From assembly GCA_014529385.2 (NCBI GenBank), contig CM043955.1:151047640-151111639 (forward strand): DNA of 64,000 nt. The letters run 5' to 3'. Position 1 is the stretch's first letter. Each line of letters starts with the position of its first letter. This document shows, in pieces, positions 23,151-35,355 of this stretch. The notes beneath the pieces were generated by a model. It worked only from the letters and a program-made list of their open reading frames with translations, was not told where the DNA came from and searched no databases. The DNA is from Adiantum capillus-veneris (lineage: Eukaryota; Streptophyta; Polypodiopsida; Polypodiales; Pteridaceae). Made by a program: the position numbers and the translations under genes.

Positions 23151-24289
23151 CACCAAGAGGTGTATTTTTCCTGTTGCCTTCTTTAAATATGTACTACATT
23201 TTTTATTTTTTTTTGTTTTCCCTGGAACCCTTGAAAAGGTGCAAATAGACATTGCATGGCCAGTGTGAAATGGCTGGTTGAACGGGTTTCTCACATCAGG
23301 AATCTACGTCGGTTTGTTAGGGATTGGATAGGCCAGTTACTACTGAATTCTGATGAGTGTGGAACAGCTTGTGTGCGCCACAAGAGAATTTGGGCCACTC
23401 AGCAAGTCACTTACAACTTTAAAAGTTGGTGGGAACTAGGGAATTAAACCAAACGGGCAAACTGGACACTTGGCAGTTGGAGAGCAACCTACAGGGCACC
23501 TCAACAAGAGGGGGCGTCCAAATGAGGGTGGATGTTGACTTTTAAGTCAAGTGGCCTACAATGTGTGTGTGAGTAGTGGGTGCAGGTTCATAGCTTTAAT
23601 GGAAAGCTTGCCTTCTCCTTTGTCTCATGTAGCGCGATGATTTGCTCTCGTGCATCTCTCTCTCCCCTTTGCACGTATGGTAATGCCCCACTAGTTGGGC
23701 TTCTCAGTTGACTACGTATAGTTCTGGGGGTTTTATGTGTGTTTGCCAAGGCAAGAGCCTTTTGAACAGGATTTGGATCAGCTGATTGCTAATCCCCCAT
23801 AGGTACGCACAGTCTCGTCGCGAAAGATTGCGAATTTGGAGAGTTTTCTCGTGTGAAAACTCATCCAAATCACAAGGGGACTGTTCCATTGCATGCGGGA
23901 GCCTGTGGTACACGTGTAGACGTGTTCACTCTGCTAAAAATGATCCAAAACAGAGAATGACAGCCTGCTGCGCTTTTCTGCAGGTTTAGGGTTTTGCACC
24001 TAAACTGCAAGAGAACGCCAGGGGAGCCTCGGGAAGGCCTTGAGATGCTTAGACAGGACTTTGGGCACGTGACAGTGGGAAAACAGAGAATTACAGCACC
24101 CTGAAATTCTGCTACAGCTCACCAGAAAGCCTTTAAATTGCGAGGGAATCCGTCCTAGACATGGGCTTTTGACCTACAGGGGTTTTGGCGTCGTTATGTT
24201 GCCAAAATTGGGGCAAAAACCTGCAATTTCAGCCCTCGCCAGGTTTGGACAGCTTTGTGAGAGTTTGATCCACGTGTCTGGATCGTCTA
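23151..24289. other. Unassigned intron sequence
   Basis: No domain or terminal repeat could be named. The last part (about 23990-24289) is probably the upstream part of the LTR fragment that follows, since it contains GTTTAGGGTTTTGCACC-like words, but the similarity is weak. Confidence 0.35.
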
Positions 24290-24470
24290 TTTTCAATTGA
24301 ATAAAGAAATACCGAAAGGGGCGCTAGTCTTTGGGGCCTATATTCTCGGTCTTTGTGTGCGCAATGACATTCTAGTCGCTAGAGGCATCTGTGTTCTCTT
24401 TTCTTCTCAGAGCTCTATGTAAAGTTAACGGGTAATTGAATTAGTACTGCCCTTTACGGTGTACATGCCA
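24290..24470 (+). repeat. LTR core fragment, direct repeat copy 1
   Basis: It contains GAATAAAGAAATACCGAAAG and GTCTTTGGGGCC, the plus-sense form of the R/U5-type core found in the family A LTRs. The following ~130 bases recur at 25215-25375 with few changes. Confidence 0.7.
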
Positions 24471-24489
24471 GTTACATGGTTCCATCAAC

Positions 24490-25212
24490 GGGACAGTCAC
24501 TTTTTCTTCAAAAAGTGTTGCGTGGATTGTTGTGGGTGAAAGCAACACAGAGCTTGTCAAAGGTGAAGTCCTACTGTAATTCTTCAACGCTGGTTTAAAG
24601 TTGTGTAAAACGCTGAAGTATCTGGCTGCTCTTATCTGCTGAAACTGTTGGATTAAGCTGCTGAAAATGCTGGTGAAGACGTTGATACAGGCTGTCCAAA
24701 AACGCTGGTCTAAAGGCTGATCTGCAAACACGGCGAAGGCTGATTTGCAAATGCTGAATGCAGAGGAATCTTGGCGGCGGTACTTGTTGAGGAGAAAATG
24801 CTATTCTTGCTGAGGTTCTTACTGAGGAGAAATCTAGAGGACCTGCTGCAGATTTTACTTGTGCTCTTGATTTCTTCTGCTCTACTGAGTGACTGCCAGG
24901 TTTCTTTTATCTTAACTTAGCAAATTTTCCCTACCTAGTTTCCCAACAAAGTCACTTATAAATAATAAGTGAAAAATGGCTAAAATAGGGAAAATGGGTT
25001 CTGTGCCCTCTAAAATGCTCATGATGGCTACTGACTGTAATGCTGATGATTATGATGTGTGCAACCAGAGGATATGCAACTACTCTAAGTGCTTGGACAT
25101 GCACGGCTTGCGTACATGCTCAAAAGGTGCCAGAACACTTTCTAAGTTGACATGAACCCTAGACTTGAAGTAGCTTGTCCACATGCACATAGGGTTAGAT
25201 ATGCACGTGACA
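24490..25212 (-). repeat. Inverted family B/N LTR fragment
   Basis: The reverse complement of the LTR start (TGTCACGTG ... CCCTATGTGCATGTGGAC) is seen at 25150-25212. The inverse of the TTTTTAAGTGAC / GTAGGTAGGG block lies at about 24925-24985. It is diverged and lacks the far end. It separates the two direct repeats at 24290 and 25215. Confidence 0.7.
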
Positions 25213-25214
25213 CT

Positions 25215-25375
25215 ACGTGTCCAGTCTTTGGGGCCTATAGGGTGTCGGTCTTTGTGTGCGCAATGACATTCCAGTCGTTGGACGCATCTGTGTTCTCTTT
25301 TCTTCTCAGTGCTCTGTGTAAAGTTAACAGGTAATTGAATTAGTACCGCCCTCTACGGTGTACAAGCCGGTTTTA
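25215..25375 (+). repeat. LTR core fragment, direct repeat copy 2
   Basis: The sequence from GTCTTTGGGGCCTATA through CGGTGTACAAGCCGG repeats 24335-24470 with about ten differences. It leads directly into the family B gag relic. Confidence 0.7.
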
Positions 25376-25379
25376 GTCT

Positions 25380-27989
25380 ACTGTTGCAAATGCACGAAAG
25401 AGAAAGAAGCGTGTACGCCTGGAGGATGTTTCCAGTTCATCCTCATCCTCTTCTGATAGTTTCGACAATTCTTCCTCCTCTGACTCCAGTGATGAGGACA
25501 GAAAGAGCAAGAAACGAAGAAAGACTGGAAGACACAGAATGAACAAGAAGAAGGCTAAGAAGAGCAGATCCCATCGAAGATCTCGGAAGTATTCAGACAG
25601 TTCGGAGGAGGACTCATCCTCTTGTGAGAGTTTGGACTCCGATGAGCAGACATTCTATTCCAAGAGGAAGCATTTCTATCGAGCCAATTAATATGACTTT
25701 CTCGAGGAGAAGGGCAAGAAGACCAAAGATTTCAAGGAGGGTGGACAAGCCCTAAAGTTTGATACTTTTTCTGGTTTTCGAGATACATCTTATTTGAAGG
25801 GAAACGCGCAAACATGGTGCTCCACCTACTGTTACAAAAGGAAGCACCAACGAAGTGGCTACAGTTCAAGCGACTTTTCACTTCTTCTTGGCTCACTCAG
25901 GAGTACGAACGTGATGTGGTCACTGCTTGGAATTGTCTTCGGATAACCAAGGAAGATACTTTAGACATTTAGTGCCAGAGATTTTGGGATACTTTTCTGC
26001 CGGCCTCGTCTTTCAAAAAGATCACCTTTAAGGAAAAGATTGAGCAATTTTGCTGTGGTCTACCTAAAGAGATACGGGATTACAATTTATTGCAAAAGTC
26101 CGAGTCCATACAACAACTGATGGGACATGCTAAGCTAGGGTTTGCAGATGCATGCGGGTACTCTTACGTATCCCACTGATCAACTCTTGACAACAAGGAC
26201 CGGACAAAATTCGAACAACGACAACAGAAGAAGAGGACAATTTCAGAAAAAGAAAAGACTCACGTCCCTAATTGATAGTAGAAGAGCGAGTTGAGTATCT
26301 CAAAGAGGGGAAGTGTTTCGGATATTGAGAACACGGACATGTGTCTGCTCAGTGCCCACATAAGGCACCCAAAGAACAACCAGAAGACAAGCCTGAGAGT
26401 TCCAGAGCAGTCGAAGAGCGTAGAAGAAAAGGAAAGACAAAAGCAAGATTGGTACCAGACTTTGTGGGGACCGACCTTGATTAGATGGACGAAAGTACCG
26501 AACTTTGCAGAGCATGGGGCAAAGTGTGAGACCAAGAAGCGGCCATCTTCATTTCCATTGAATTGGCGGCTTGACTTGGAATTACGCCCGAAGAAATGGG
26601 GTCACCGGTCAAGGAGTTCTAGGGGCACACGGACGGGATGTTGTCATTACACCTGTCATTCGTAAACTTCGGTTGCATTGTCTGGGGTATTTAGGGCACG
26701 AGAACTTTTACATCATGCCTTTGGAAGGGTGTGACGTCCTCCTAGGAATTCCTTGGTTCCACAAGAACAGCGCCGTGGTTGATTCCGGGGCGTTGAAAGC
26801 CATCTCGAAGAATGAGAAGGGCAAAGAAATTGTACTTGATGTAAAACTAAAGGGCAAGACCGTTCCACTTGTATCGGCTTCAGCCGTTTCCAAATTAATG
26901 AAATCCAATTTTTTTGTTTACTCAATCTTAGTTTGTTTTCTCAATCTTCTCGGAAGAATTGAATGATATTCAAAGGTCAAATATGTCAGACCTTGAAAAG
27001 GAACAACACGAGTTTTTGCAAGCCAAGGCTGACTATTTCTCTGAAGGCTTACCAGGCGAGTTACCTCCTTCACGTCCTGAAGATCACACGATTGACTTGA
27101 TTCCCGATAGTACACCACCGAATTGACCACCTTATCGAGTTAGCCGAGCCCAAAATGATGAAATAATGAAACAGGTAAAAGAAGTCTCATTCAACCTAGT
27201 ACTTCACCATTCTGTTCGCCTGTGTTGCTGGTTTTAAAGATAGATGGATCTTGGAGACTGTGCATTGACTATAGATCTGAAGAGTGGTTATCATTAGATC
27301 GGAATTCCTGCTGGGGATGCCTACAAGACAGCTTTCAGGACGACTTTTGGTTTGTATGAGTACTTGGTGATGCCCTTTGGTCTCACGAATGCTTCGGCTA
27401 CATTCAACCGCATGATGGATAGGATTTTCAGAGAGTATCGATCATTTGTGGGCACCTTTTTCGACGACATCATCGTCTTCTCCAAGAGTGAGGTAGAGCA
27501 CAGACACCATCTATTACAGGTTTTCCAGGCATTGCGGCAACATAGATTGGTAGTAAATGTGAAAAAGAGCGAGTTTTTCTTACTAGAGATACACCTTTTG
27601 GGACACATCGTCTCAGCAGAAGGTGTAAAGATGGACCCTGCCAGAGTTGAGACCATTCGTGATTGGCCTGATTTGCAGAATGTTCATGAAGTTCGAAGCT
27701 TCTTGGGTTTGTGCATATATTGTCGGCGGTTCATTCGAAAATTTGTAGAGATAGCTTCTCCATTGCATGTGTTGACTCAGAAAGGGGTTTCTTTTATTGG
27801 GGACCATTAGAGATTGGAGCCTTTCAGACTCTCAAGGAAAAGTTAACAACTGGACAGCGTTGGCTTTGCCAGACTTGCAAAAGTCCTTTGAGGTTTACTG
27901 TGATTCTTGTGGTCGTAGTTTGGGAGCAGTATCGATGCAGGAGGGCCATGTCATAGCTTACGAGAGCAGGCTTTGCCAGACTTGCAAAA
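25380..27989 (+). pseudogene. Chromovirus family B relic: gag, protease, RT, start of RNase H
   Basis: The order is gag with a Ser/Asp/Lys-rich segment (25430-25640) and YDFLEEKGKKTKDFKEGGQ, protease-like CDVLLGIPWFHKN (about 26730), RT with [15 protein letters not shown] and the FFDD box (27360-27480), then RNase H FEVYCDSCGRSLGAV (about 27890). The protein is related to family A, but the LTR differs. Several breaks exist, so it is an old fossil. The element continues in pieces at 28790-28833 and 40409-40760 on the far side of later insertions. Confidence 0.85.
27862..27989 (+). repeat. Tandem duplication (~107 bp) in the RNase H region, cut by insertions
   Basis: GGCTTTGCCAGACTTGCAAA starts at 27862 and again at 27969. 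Unit 1 is continuous to 27968. Unit 2 is split by the hAT element (at 27989/28790) and by element N (at 28833/40409), and ends near 40465 with GCTTACGAGAGCAGG. Confidence 0.8.
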
Positions 27990-28220
27990 CATAGTCACCC
28001 GGAACGCGGAACGGGAACGGCGACGGGATCCCCGCGGAACGTGGGAACGGCTAGGGGTCCGGAACTGGAACGGAGCGGAACGGGAGGTATAAAAAACACC
28101 CAAATAGTGCATTTTTTAGCTCCTTGTGTTTAAATACAAGGAGTATTAGAGTCCTTTGACTCTAATACTCACTAAAAACTCGTTTTGAAGACCATTCAAC
28201 CTTACTATGACTAGATGATG

Positions 28221-28303
<83 letters not shown>

Positions 28304-28789
28304 GAGGAGGAGGAGGAGGAGGAGGAGGACAGGGAGAGACTCGAGAGGGAGGGAGAGGGAGAGAGAGCTTGAGAGAGTGAGAGGGAGAGACTCGAGAGAG
28401 TGAGAGGGAGAGGGAGAGATTTGAGAGAGTGGGAGGGAGAGGAAGAGAGCTTGAAGGCTTGAAGCCTTGAGCCTTGAGAGAGTGAGTCTTGAGAGGGAGA
28501 GATCTTGAGAGTGTGAGAGGGAGAGAGCTTGAGCCTTGAGGATTAGCTTGTGGAGAGAAAGGGGGAGGGGGGTGCATTTTATGAGTCCTTGAGGCCTTGC
28601 ACACTTCAAAAAGAAGCCCAAACATTTACTTCAATTTTTTCAATTTTTGCCAAATTTGTTTGTAGCCGTTGGCCGTTCCGGTTTGCACTGGCCACCCGGA
28701 ACGTCCAGACATTCCGGGTGGCTCTGGAACGTTCAGGAAGGGAGCTGCCCTTCAGAACGCCGGAACGGGGGCGTTCCCCGGTAACTCTG
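27990..28789. mobile_element. hAT-type non-autonomous element, 800 bp, TSD TTGCAAAA
   Basis: The ends are CATAGTCACCCGGAACG and CGTTCCCCGGTAACTCTG, inverted repeats matching at 8 of the first 10 bases. TTGCAAAA flanks both sides (27982-27989, 28790-28797), an 8-bp duplication typical of hAT. Both ends are dense in GGAACG words. The middle carries GTATAAAAAACACCC and a purine-rich block with a (GA)n tract. No transposase was found. It is inserted in the second unit of a local duplication in the family B RNase H region. Confidence 0.9.
28226..28329. repeat. (GA)n then (GAG)n microsatellite
   Basis: A GA run (28226-28300) passes into GAG repeats (28301-28329) and then into a looser purine-rich zone to about 28540, all inside the hAT element. 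Confidence 0.95.
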
Positions 28790-28833
28790 TTGCAAAAGTC
28801 CTTTGAGGTTTATTGTGATTCTTGTGGTCGCAG

Positions 28834-29952
28834 TGTCACGTGACACATCCCAATCCTATGTGTCCGTGGACAAGCTACACCATAGCAGGGTTCCCGTCAG
28901 TTCAGTCAGTCTGATCAATTTAGAATAGCAGTGATCTGGCACTTTTGTGAGTCTATTCGTAGACTGTGCATGCCCAGTCACTTAGCATAGATGCATTTCC
29001 TCCGGTTGCACACAGCATGATCATCGGAATTCCCGTCAGAATCCATTCGCATCAGATAGGGGAATTTTCCAGTGCATTTAGCCTATTTTCCTATTTATTG
29101 GTATTTTCACTTATTATTTTTAAGTGACATTCCAACAAAAGTAGGTAGGGCAATTTTGCTAAGTTAATATATAAGCAAACCCAAGTTAGCACTTTCTGGC
29201 AGAAGAGGTAGCAGGAGCACCTTGCTCAACAGGCAACTTCTCAGCAAGACCAACCCCCGCGACTACTCTAGCGTTTTCTCCACAGAAGACCTAGCGTTTT
29301 TGCATCAGATCAGCCTTGGCGATTTGTGCACAGCAGATCAGCCCCGGCATCATCACGACACAGCAGATCAGCCTAGCGTTTTTGCATTAGCAGAACCCCG
29401 GCGACAGAAGGACCAATTTCAGTCCCTGGCGTTTTTGGATTTCAGCAGCAAATTAAGACCGGCATTATTCACCTAAAGTGTAGCAGATTCAGCCCATAAA
29501 GACCATCAGTTTTCAGCCCTAAGAAACCTCATTTTTCAGCCAAGAAAACGCAGCCAAAACAGTCATTTTCAGCCACCGAAACAGTCCCGAAATTCAGCGA
29601 TTAGAAGATCTCAGATTTCAGCCATCGTCGTCGTCGTCATCGGCATAGACCAAGTTGCATAGTCCATTGCATACGCATTGTACACCTTTGTGCAATCAAA
29701 GAATAGACCATTCTCGCCGACGAGAGTGGGGCCTTCGGAGGAGGGTTTTACAACCTCTCGGGTGTCGTATCTCTCCTCTCTCCTTCTCTCAGTCTCATTC
29801 ACTTGCACGCACAATCCATTCACTTTGTTCGTGATCATAGCACTCTCCATAAGACGGAAAGCTCTCTCTTTCCCTAAGAACTAAAAGGAACCTTGAGCAA
29901 TAAAGATCACTAATCTTGAGAAAATACAACAATCATTCCGCTGCACCTAACA
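28834..29952 (+). repeat. Element N copy 1, 5' LTR
   Basis: It starts TGTCACGTGACACATCC and ends CCGCTGCACCTAACA. A TATA-like ATATATAAG lies at about 29167. Downstream are many AGCGTTTT and CAGCC words and the conserved CTCTCCTCTCTCCTTCTCTC region. It is directly followed by the PBS. Confidence 0.9.
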
Positions 29953-29953
29953 T

Positions 29954-29970
29954 TGGTATCAGAGCTTTGG
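29954..29970 (+). other. Primer-binding site, element N
   Basis: TGGTATCAGAGCTTTGG directly follows the 5' LTR and is complementary to the 3' end of initiator tRNA-Met. Confidence 0.85.
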
Positions 29971-30302
29971 AAGTGTTCTGCATTACTCAAGGAAAGAACC
30001 GCAAGAACCACAAGAATTTTTTTTGCCTGTTGCGATCGCACGAACCCAAGTTTACTTGGGCGTGGCGATTCCTAATCGTGTTTTGTTGAAGAGTGACAGG
30101 AATCCCAAGAAAGAAGGGCTTGTCCAGCCTCCCCTTGTGTCTCTTTTCACTCATTGAGAGCGGACTGTGCACTCAGCGGCCGGCCAATCGACGTGAGGTG
30201 GGAAAAAGCAACCTTGGTGTGAGTGCAAGGCCGCCAAGGGGTGCGCCCGCAGAAAGGAGTAGAACTCGGGTGAAGAGAAGATCCTTTTCCAACGCGATTT
30301 GC

Positions 30303-30418
30303 AAGCGAAAGAAAACCTCAAGAACCCCAAGAACCCAAGACCCTCAAGACTCAAGAACCTCAAGAACCCAAGATTCTCACGAATCAAGGACCTCAAGAAC
30401 CTCAAGATCCGCAAGACC
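30303..30418 (+). repeat. CAAGAACC-type short tandem repeat in element N leader
   Basis: Units such as CTCAAGAACC, CAAGACC and CAAGATTC repeat at about 9-10 bases. The array continues after the chromovirus insertion at 37645-37705, and a matching array is at 56540-56650 in N copy 2. The inserted chromovirus took AGACC in this array as its target. Confidence 0.75.
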
Positions 30419-30977
30419 TGTAACAAACTTGGACACTCCAAGTCAAGAATCAACCGCGACAGCACCAAATAACCACTTCAAAACAATTCACAGATCACAA
30501 TAGATTTGCACTGGCCCGGCGGAGTTCCGTGCCTAGAGATATTGGCCCCAAAGACTGGCGCCCCTTTCGGTATTTCTTTTTGTATTAATCAATCATCAAA
30601 GTACAAGAGAGCGGTTAGGGTTTCACTCTCAGACTCTGCGTCCAGATGCCCTGAGAAGTGAGGCCCTCACCACTAATTTAAAGGTTACAAGGGATGCCCA
30701 AAAGCAGAGCCCCAAAAGCTTTTAAAATCAAAAGCATCAGTTCTCTCTCTCTCTTAGAGAGTCTTTTCTCTTTTTTTTTAATAAAAAAAAGCAAAAGCAA
30801 AATTCGCGTCGCTCATCATTTTCCAAAAAAAAAAAAAATTTTTTTTTTTAAATAATAATCCGCCTCCGCGATTTCCGGAATTTAGGGTTTTTGGCAAAAA
30901 TTAGGGTTTGCAGGAATTTTAGGGTTTCTGGCAGAAATTAGGGTTTCTGCTGTCCGCCACGTCATCACTTTGTGACA
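30419..30977 (-). repeat. Family A copy 2, LTR 1
   Basis: It runs from TGTAACAAACTTGG to CACTTTGTGACA. It has A- and T-homopolymer runs near 30770-30850 and telobox-like TTTAGGG units at 30891-30957. Confidence 0.9.
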
Positions 30978-31583
30978 TACCCCCCTCTTGAAAGCATTGT
31001 AATCGACCGCGATTACGCCTGCAAAACCGACAAAAGCCATAAACCGTCTTAGCAGACACTGACTGTTAGTACCTACGTACTAGGAACACACATCTAGCAC
31101 ATGTACAAAATCGACAGTCACATCACATGACATCACAGGACATCACCAGACATCACAGGACATCACATGACATTCAACATTCATTCGGATCTTAGACCAT
31201 GATTTATCGGCAATGTAGCTAGCAATCACATCTAGGTCCAATCGGGACCTCATCGATGTCCGATTGACTAACCCCTATTGCAACCATGTCTATTCGAGAT
31301 CAATCAGACCAAAATGCTGCAGTCATTTCGGCTATCAGTTCCTGCACTCACAAGAAGTCAAGAACAAATCAGTATCATAATCAGGAATTCCATTTCTTAA
31401 AGTCATCCAGCAGAATACTGTCAGCTCTCAGTATCCCTGAAGCTCAAAGAGACATCAGTGACTTTAGTATCAAAATCGAGGCATCTGTTGACAAAGGAGT
31501 GGAGCGACTCCCCTCTTGTGCATCCCACTGCACCAGATCTTCGGCCAAGCTGAGTTTCTGGGTTCCGTTTGGAGTAGACTATG

Positions 31584-33197
31584 CTAAACCAAAACATCGA
31601 GGTAAAGTTTCACAATCCGAGGAGTATCTGCTAGGTCCTCCTCCTCCATCCACTTCGCATCAAATGCAGGAAAGTTCTTGAACTTAACCAAGAACCGCCT
31701 TCGGACTTTACCTTTCTTCGTATCATTATGTGCCAAAATCTGTTCAGGAACAAGGATCTCCTCGTTTTCTTCCACTTCGGGTTGCTCATCGGGCTCCCCA
31801 TCATCAGGCACATCACCCTTAATAGGTTTCAAGAGACTCACATGCAATGCATTATGAATCCTCCAAGTATCTGGCAGGTCCAATCGGAAGGAGACATCAT
31901 TTATCTTGTCAGTAATCTGGAAAGGTCCGTAGTATCACATACTAAGCTTTGGAAAAAGCCTCTCCTTTCCCTTTTTTTTTTCTCAGGCGTGCCTTCTCAA
32001 AAGTAAGAGCACCCAATCATCCTCCTTCAGTTTCCAGTCGCGACGATGGCGATCCGCTGCCTTTTTCTGTCGTTCTTGAGACTTCTGTAAAGTCTCGTGA
32101 ACCTTGGCAAAAGCCGTATCCAAATCTCGCGAATATTCATCCGCTTCAAATTTCTAATCTTTCGTGCTCAGGAAGGATGGAACCTTCGCAGCAGTTTCAA
32201 CAATCTCTCATGGCGTCTTCCCCGTCGAAGAGTGTATCGTGTTATTGTAGGCAAATTCCACCAAAGGTAAGTTCTTTTCCCATTGAGTCTTCTGATGCGA
32301 GATACAAGACTTCAATAAATCTAAAATCACTGAATTGGCAATCTCAAATTGCCCGTCAGTCTGCAAGTGGAACGATGACGAGAACTGCAACCGCGTGCCA
32401 ATGTTCTCCCAAATTGCCTTCCAAAACAAACTCATAAATCTGGGGTCTCTGTCGGAGACAATCGTCTCAGGCGTGCCATGTAATCGGAAAATCATCGTGA
32501 TCATTCTGTATTCTCGGGAGATAAAAAAAAATGACACAACGTGTCCCAAAAAGTGTATCTCTAGTAGGAAAAATTCACTTTTCTTTGCATTAATCACTAA
32601 CGTGTGATCTCGTAATGCCTGAAAGACTTGAAGCAGATGATCTCTGTGTTCTGCCTCATTCTTGGAGAAAACAATGATGTCGTCAAAGAAAGTGCCAACA
32701 AATAGCCTGTATTCTCGAAAAATCCTATCCATCATCCGGTTAAATGTCGCAGGAGCATTGGTTAAGCCAAAAGGCATCACCAAAAACTCAAATAACCCAA
32801 AAGTCGTCCGAAAAGCTGTCTTGTAGACATCTCCTGGCGCTATCCTGATCTGATGATATCCACTCTTCAAGTCAATCCTGCTAAAGCACGAGGATCCCTG
32901 TAACCTGTCGAGTATATCATCGATCCTAGGAATCGGAAATCTGTTCTTGATGGTGATTTCGTTGAGAGTGCTATAATCGATGCACATTCTCCAAGATCTG
33001 TCTTTCTTCAAAATCAACAACACTGGAGAGCAATACGGTGAAGTACTAAGCTGGACAAGACCCTTTTCCAAGAGGTCTTTCACTGAGTTCATAATCTTTT
33101 CATTCTGTACTCGGCTCACACAATAAGGTGGCCGATTCCGTGGTGTGCTTCCAGATATCAGATCAATGGTATGATCTTCAGGCCCTCTCAAAAGCAA
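31584..33197 (-). pseudogene. Family A copy 2 pol remains: RT, integrase, chromodomain
   Basis: RT blocks include PPYCVSRVQ, SWRMCIDYSTLNEITIKNRF and [17 protein letters not shown] (32600-33190). Integrase core segments include TPETIVSDRDPRF and SSFHLQTDGQFEIAN (32210-32490). The chromodomain block [18 protein letters not shown] is at about 31600-31690. RNase H was not found. This is a broken fossil. Confidence 0.85.
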
Positions 33198-33349
33198 TCG
33201 GCATGAGCGTGGAGAAAAAAAAATCTTGGCGTTCTTTTCTTCAGGTCAAAACATATTCAACTTTTATCCATGGTTCAGTTCTCCCAAAAGAATGAGTAAG
33301 AAAACTGAAGTTCATCAAGTACAATCTCTAAGCCCTTCATTTATCAAAG

Positions 33350-35280
33350 TCGCTTTCTCGGCCCGGTAGTCAACCACGGCGTAGTTCTTGTGGTACCAAG
33401 GGATCCCGAGTAGAACGTCACTCACGTGCCCTGAACACCCCTGTTATTGCAAACGAAGTTTGCCAATGCTCGGTGTAATGGCAACATCCCATCCGGGTGC
33501 CAGTCGAACTACCTCCGCCAGTGGCGTCAGTCTGTCGGGCGCAGTTCCAAATCGAGCCGCCAATTCCAAGTGAAAAGAAGTTGGCCTTGGCTCCTTCAAA
33601 AGAGCTTCTTGATCCTTCACTTTGCCCCAAAAAAAAAACGGCAAAGTTTGTACTTTCATTCATTTGATTCGGTGCAAGTCCCACGCCATGTGGTACCAGT
33701 TCTGCTTTTCTATCTGCCTTTTCTGCCACATTCCTCAGCTGCTCTCGAACTCTCAGACCTGTCGTCGTCTTTATCATTCTGTTCTTTCTGTGCCTTATCA
33801 GGGCACTTTGCGGAAATATGTCCATGTTTCCCGCATCCAAAGCACTTCCCCTCTCTGATGAAGCGAGCTCTCTCCTGAGGAGTAAGCTTGGGTCGTGCAT
33901 CCTTTTTTTTTTCTCTGGGTTGCTCTTTTTCATTCTACTTTCATTCCCAGAAGTCTGTTTGGCTCGTTGTGTCATGGCCTCATCTGTGGGGTAGGTCAGA
34001 CTGCCAGAGTGAATGGCAAAGCCCCGCTTCGCATGACTCATCAACTCCTGAATAGAAGCTGACTTCTGTTCCAAGCAGTGATCTCGGATCTCTGTAGGTA
34101 GACCCAAGGTAAACCGCTCAATTTGTTCTCTGAACGAGATCTTCTTGAATGAAGAGGCGGGTAGAAAAGAGCTCCAGAATCTTTCACAATAAGAATTCAC
34201 TGTATCGCTCTTGGTCATCCGGAGATGGTTCCAAGCAGCTCGTATATCTCGCTCAAACTCTTGAGTCAACCAAGAAGAAATAAAAAGCCTCTTGAATTTC
34301 AGCCATGTAACTGGCACAATCTTGCTTAATAGAAGCGTGGACCACCAAGTACGAGCATTCCCCTCAGAGTAAGAGGCAGCTCTCCGAATCTTGGAGTGCT
34401 CTGAATAGCGTCCTCCCGCGAAAGCGATGTCAAACTGCTGTATAAGAGACAAAGCCTTCGAAGCATCTGAGTATCCTGAAAAGTATCAAACTTGATCGAG
34501 TGGCCACCTTCCTTAAACTCTCGGACTTTCTTGCTGTTATCTTCGAGAAAGTCATACTGGTTGGCTTTGTAAAAATTCTTCTTGTTCGCATAAAACTTTC
34601 CGTCATCGGAATCTGAGCTGTCTGTAGACGAGTCCTCAGTAGAACTGTCAGTCTCTGGGCGAGATGTAGCCTTCTTTGCCTTTTTCTTGCCCGTTCCGAA
34701 GCTTTGTGTCTTGCTTCGCTTTTTGCTTTTTTCCTGTCTTCTTCGCTCTAATCCGAGGAGCTAGAAGAACTGTCAGAAGAAGAAGAAGAAGAACTGGGTA
34801 CTCCTTCAAATCGAACACGCTTCTTCCGTTTCTTTGCTTTGTCGAATGTCGACTGACGACCCAAATATCCCGGGAAGTCAGTACCTTTGTTCTGCTTTTT
34901 GCCGTGCTTTTTGCCTTTCTTTTGCACGTCGAAAAGCTGAGCAATCCGTGCATCAACCACGTTCTCCAGTTCCTTCTCCGTATATTTCTTGGAGGTAGAA
35001 GGTTTCTTGAGAGCGGGTTTCGGGAGTGGTGTTGTGGTTCTCTGCCACTCCATCTGTACCTCTTCCAAAGAGGTCTGGTTCATATATTTTACCATCTTCG
35101 GGTCCTTGGCAAAATTGAGCATCATCTTTGTTGCATCGCCAATCAATTGACGACGCTCCATCTCTGTTTGCTCCGCCTGAGTAGGCCGAGGCGGGCCATA
35201 CTCTCTGTCTGAATCTTCGTTGTGATCCCAGCCCGCATCTCCAGATGCAGAGGGAGTCGACTGATCATTGCCTGAAGCCA
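33350..35280 (-). pseudogene. Family A copy 2 gag and protease remains
   Basis: The gag starts near 35280 (MASGNDQSTPSASGDAGWD), continues with a Lys/Ser-rich linker and a gag core (RTWWSTLLLSKIVPVTWLKF near 34340), and has a zinc knuckle beginning CFGCGKHGHISAKC at about 33795-33845. A protease-like DVLLGIPW lies near 33400. It is broken in places. Confidence 0.85.
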
Positions 35281-35336
35281 TAGGTGCCACGGAAAAAAAA
35301 AAATTCGGGGATCGGATTTCCCGTAGAAGAGAAATC

Positions 35337-35355
35337 GGCCGTGCTCTGATACCAC
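35337..35355 (-). other. Primer-binding site, family A copy 2
   Basis: On the minus strand GTGGTATCAGAGCACGGCC directly follows the middle LTR, complementary to initiator tRNA-Met. It marks the middle LTR as the 5' LTR of the longer internal region. Confidence 0.85.

Noticed and set aside
28226-28329. GA tract as another microsatellite-tailed LINE end
   Set aside because: It lies inside a hAT element with a clean 8-bp TSD and has no LINE tail words beside it.
29953-29975. Possible tRNA-Met gene at TGGTATCAGAGC
   Set aside because: Only the 3'-end complement is present, directly inside an LTR; it is a primer-binding site.
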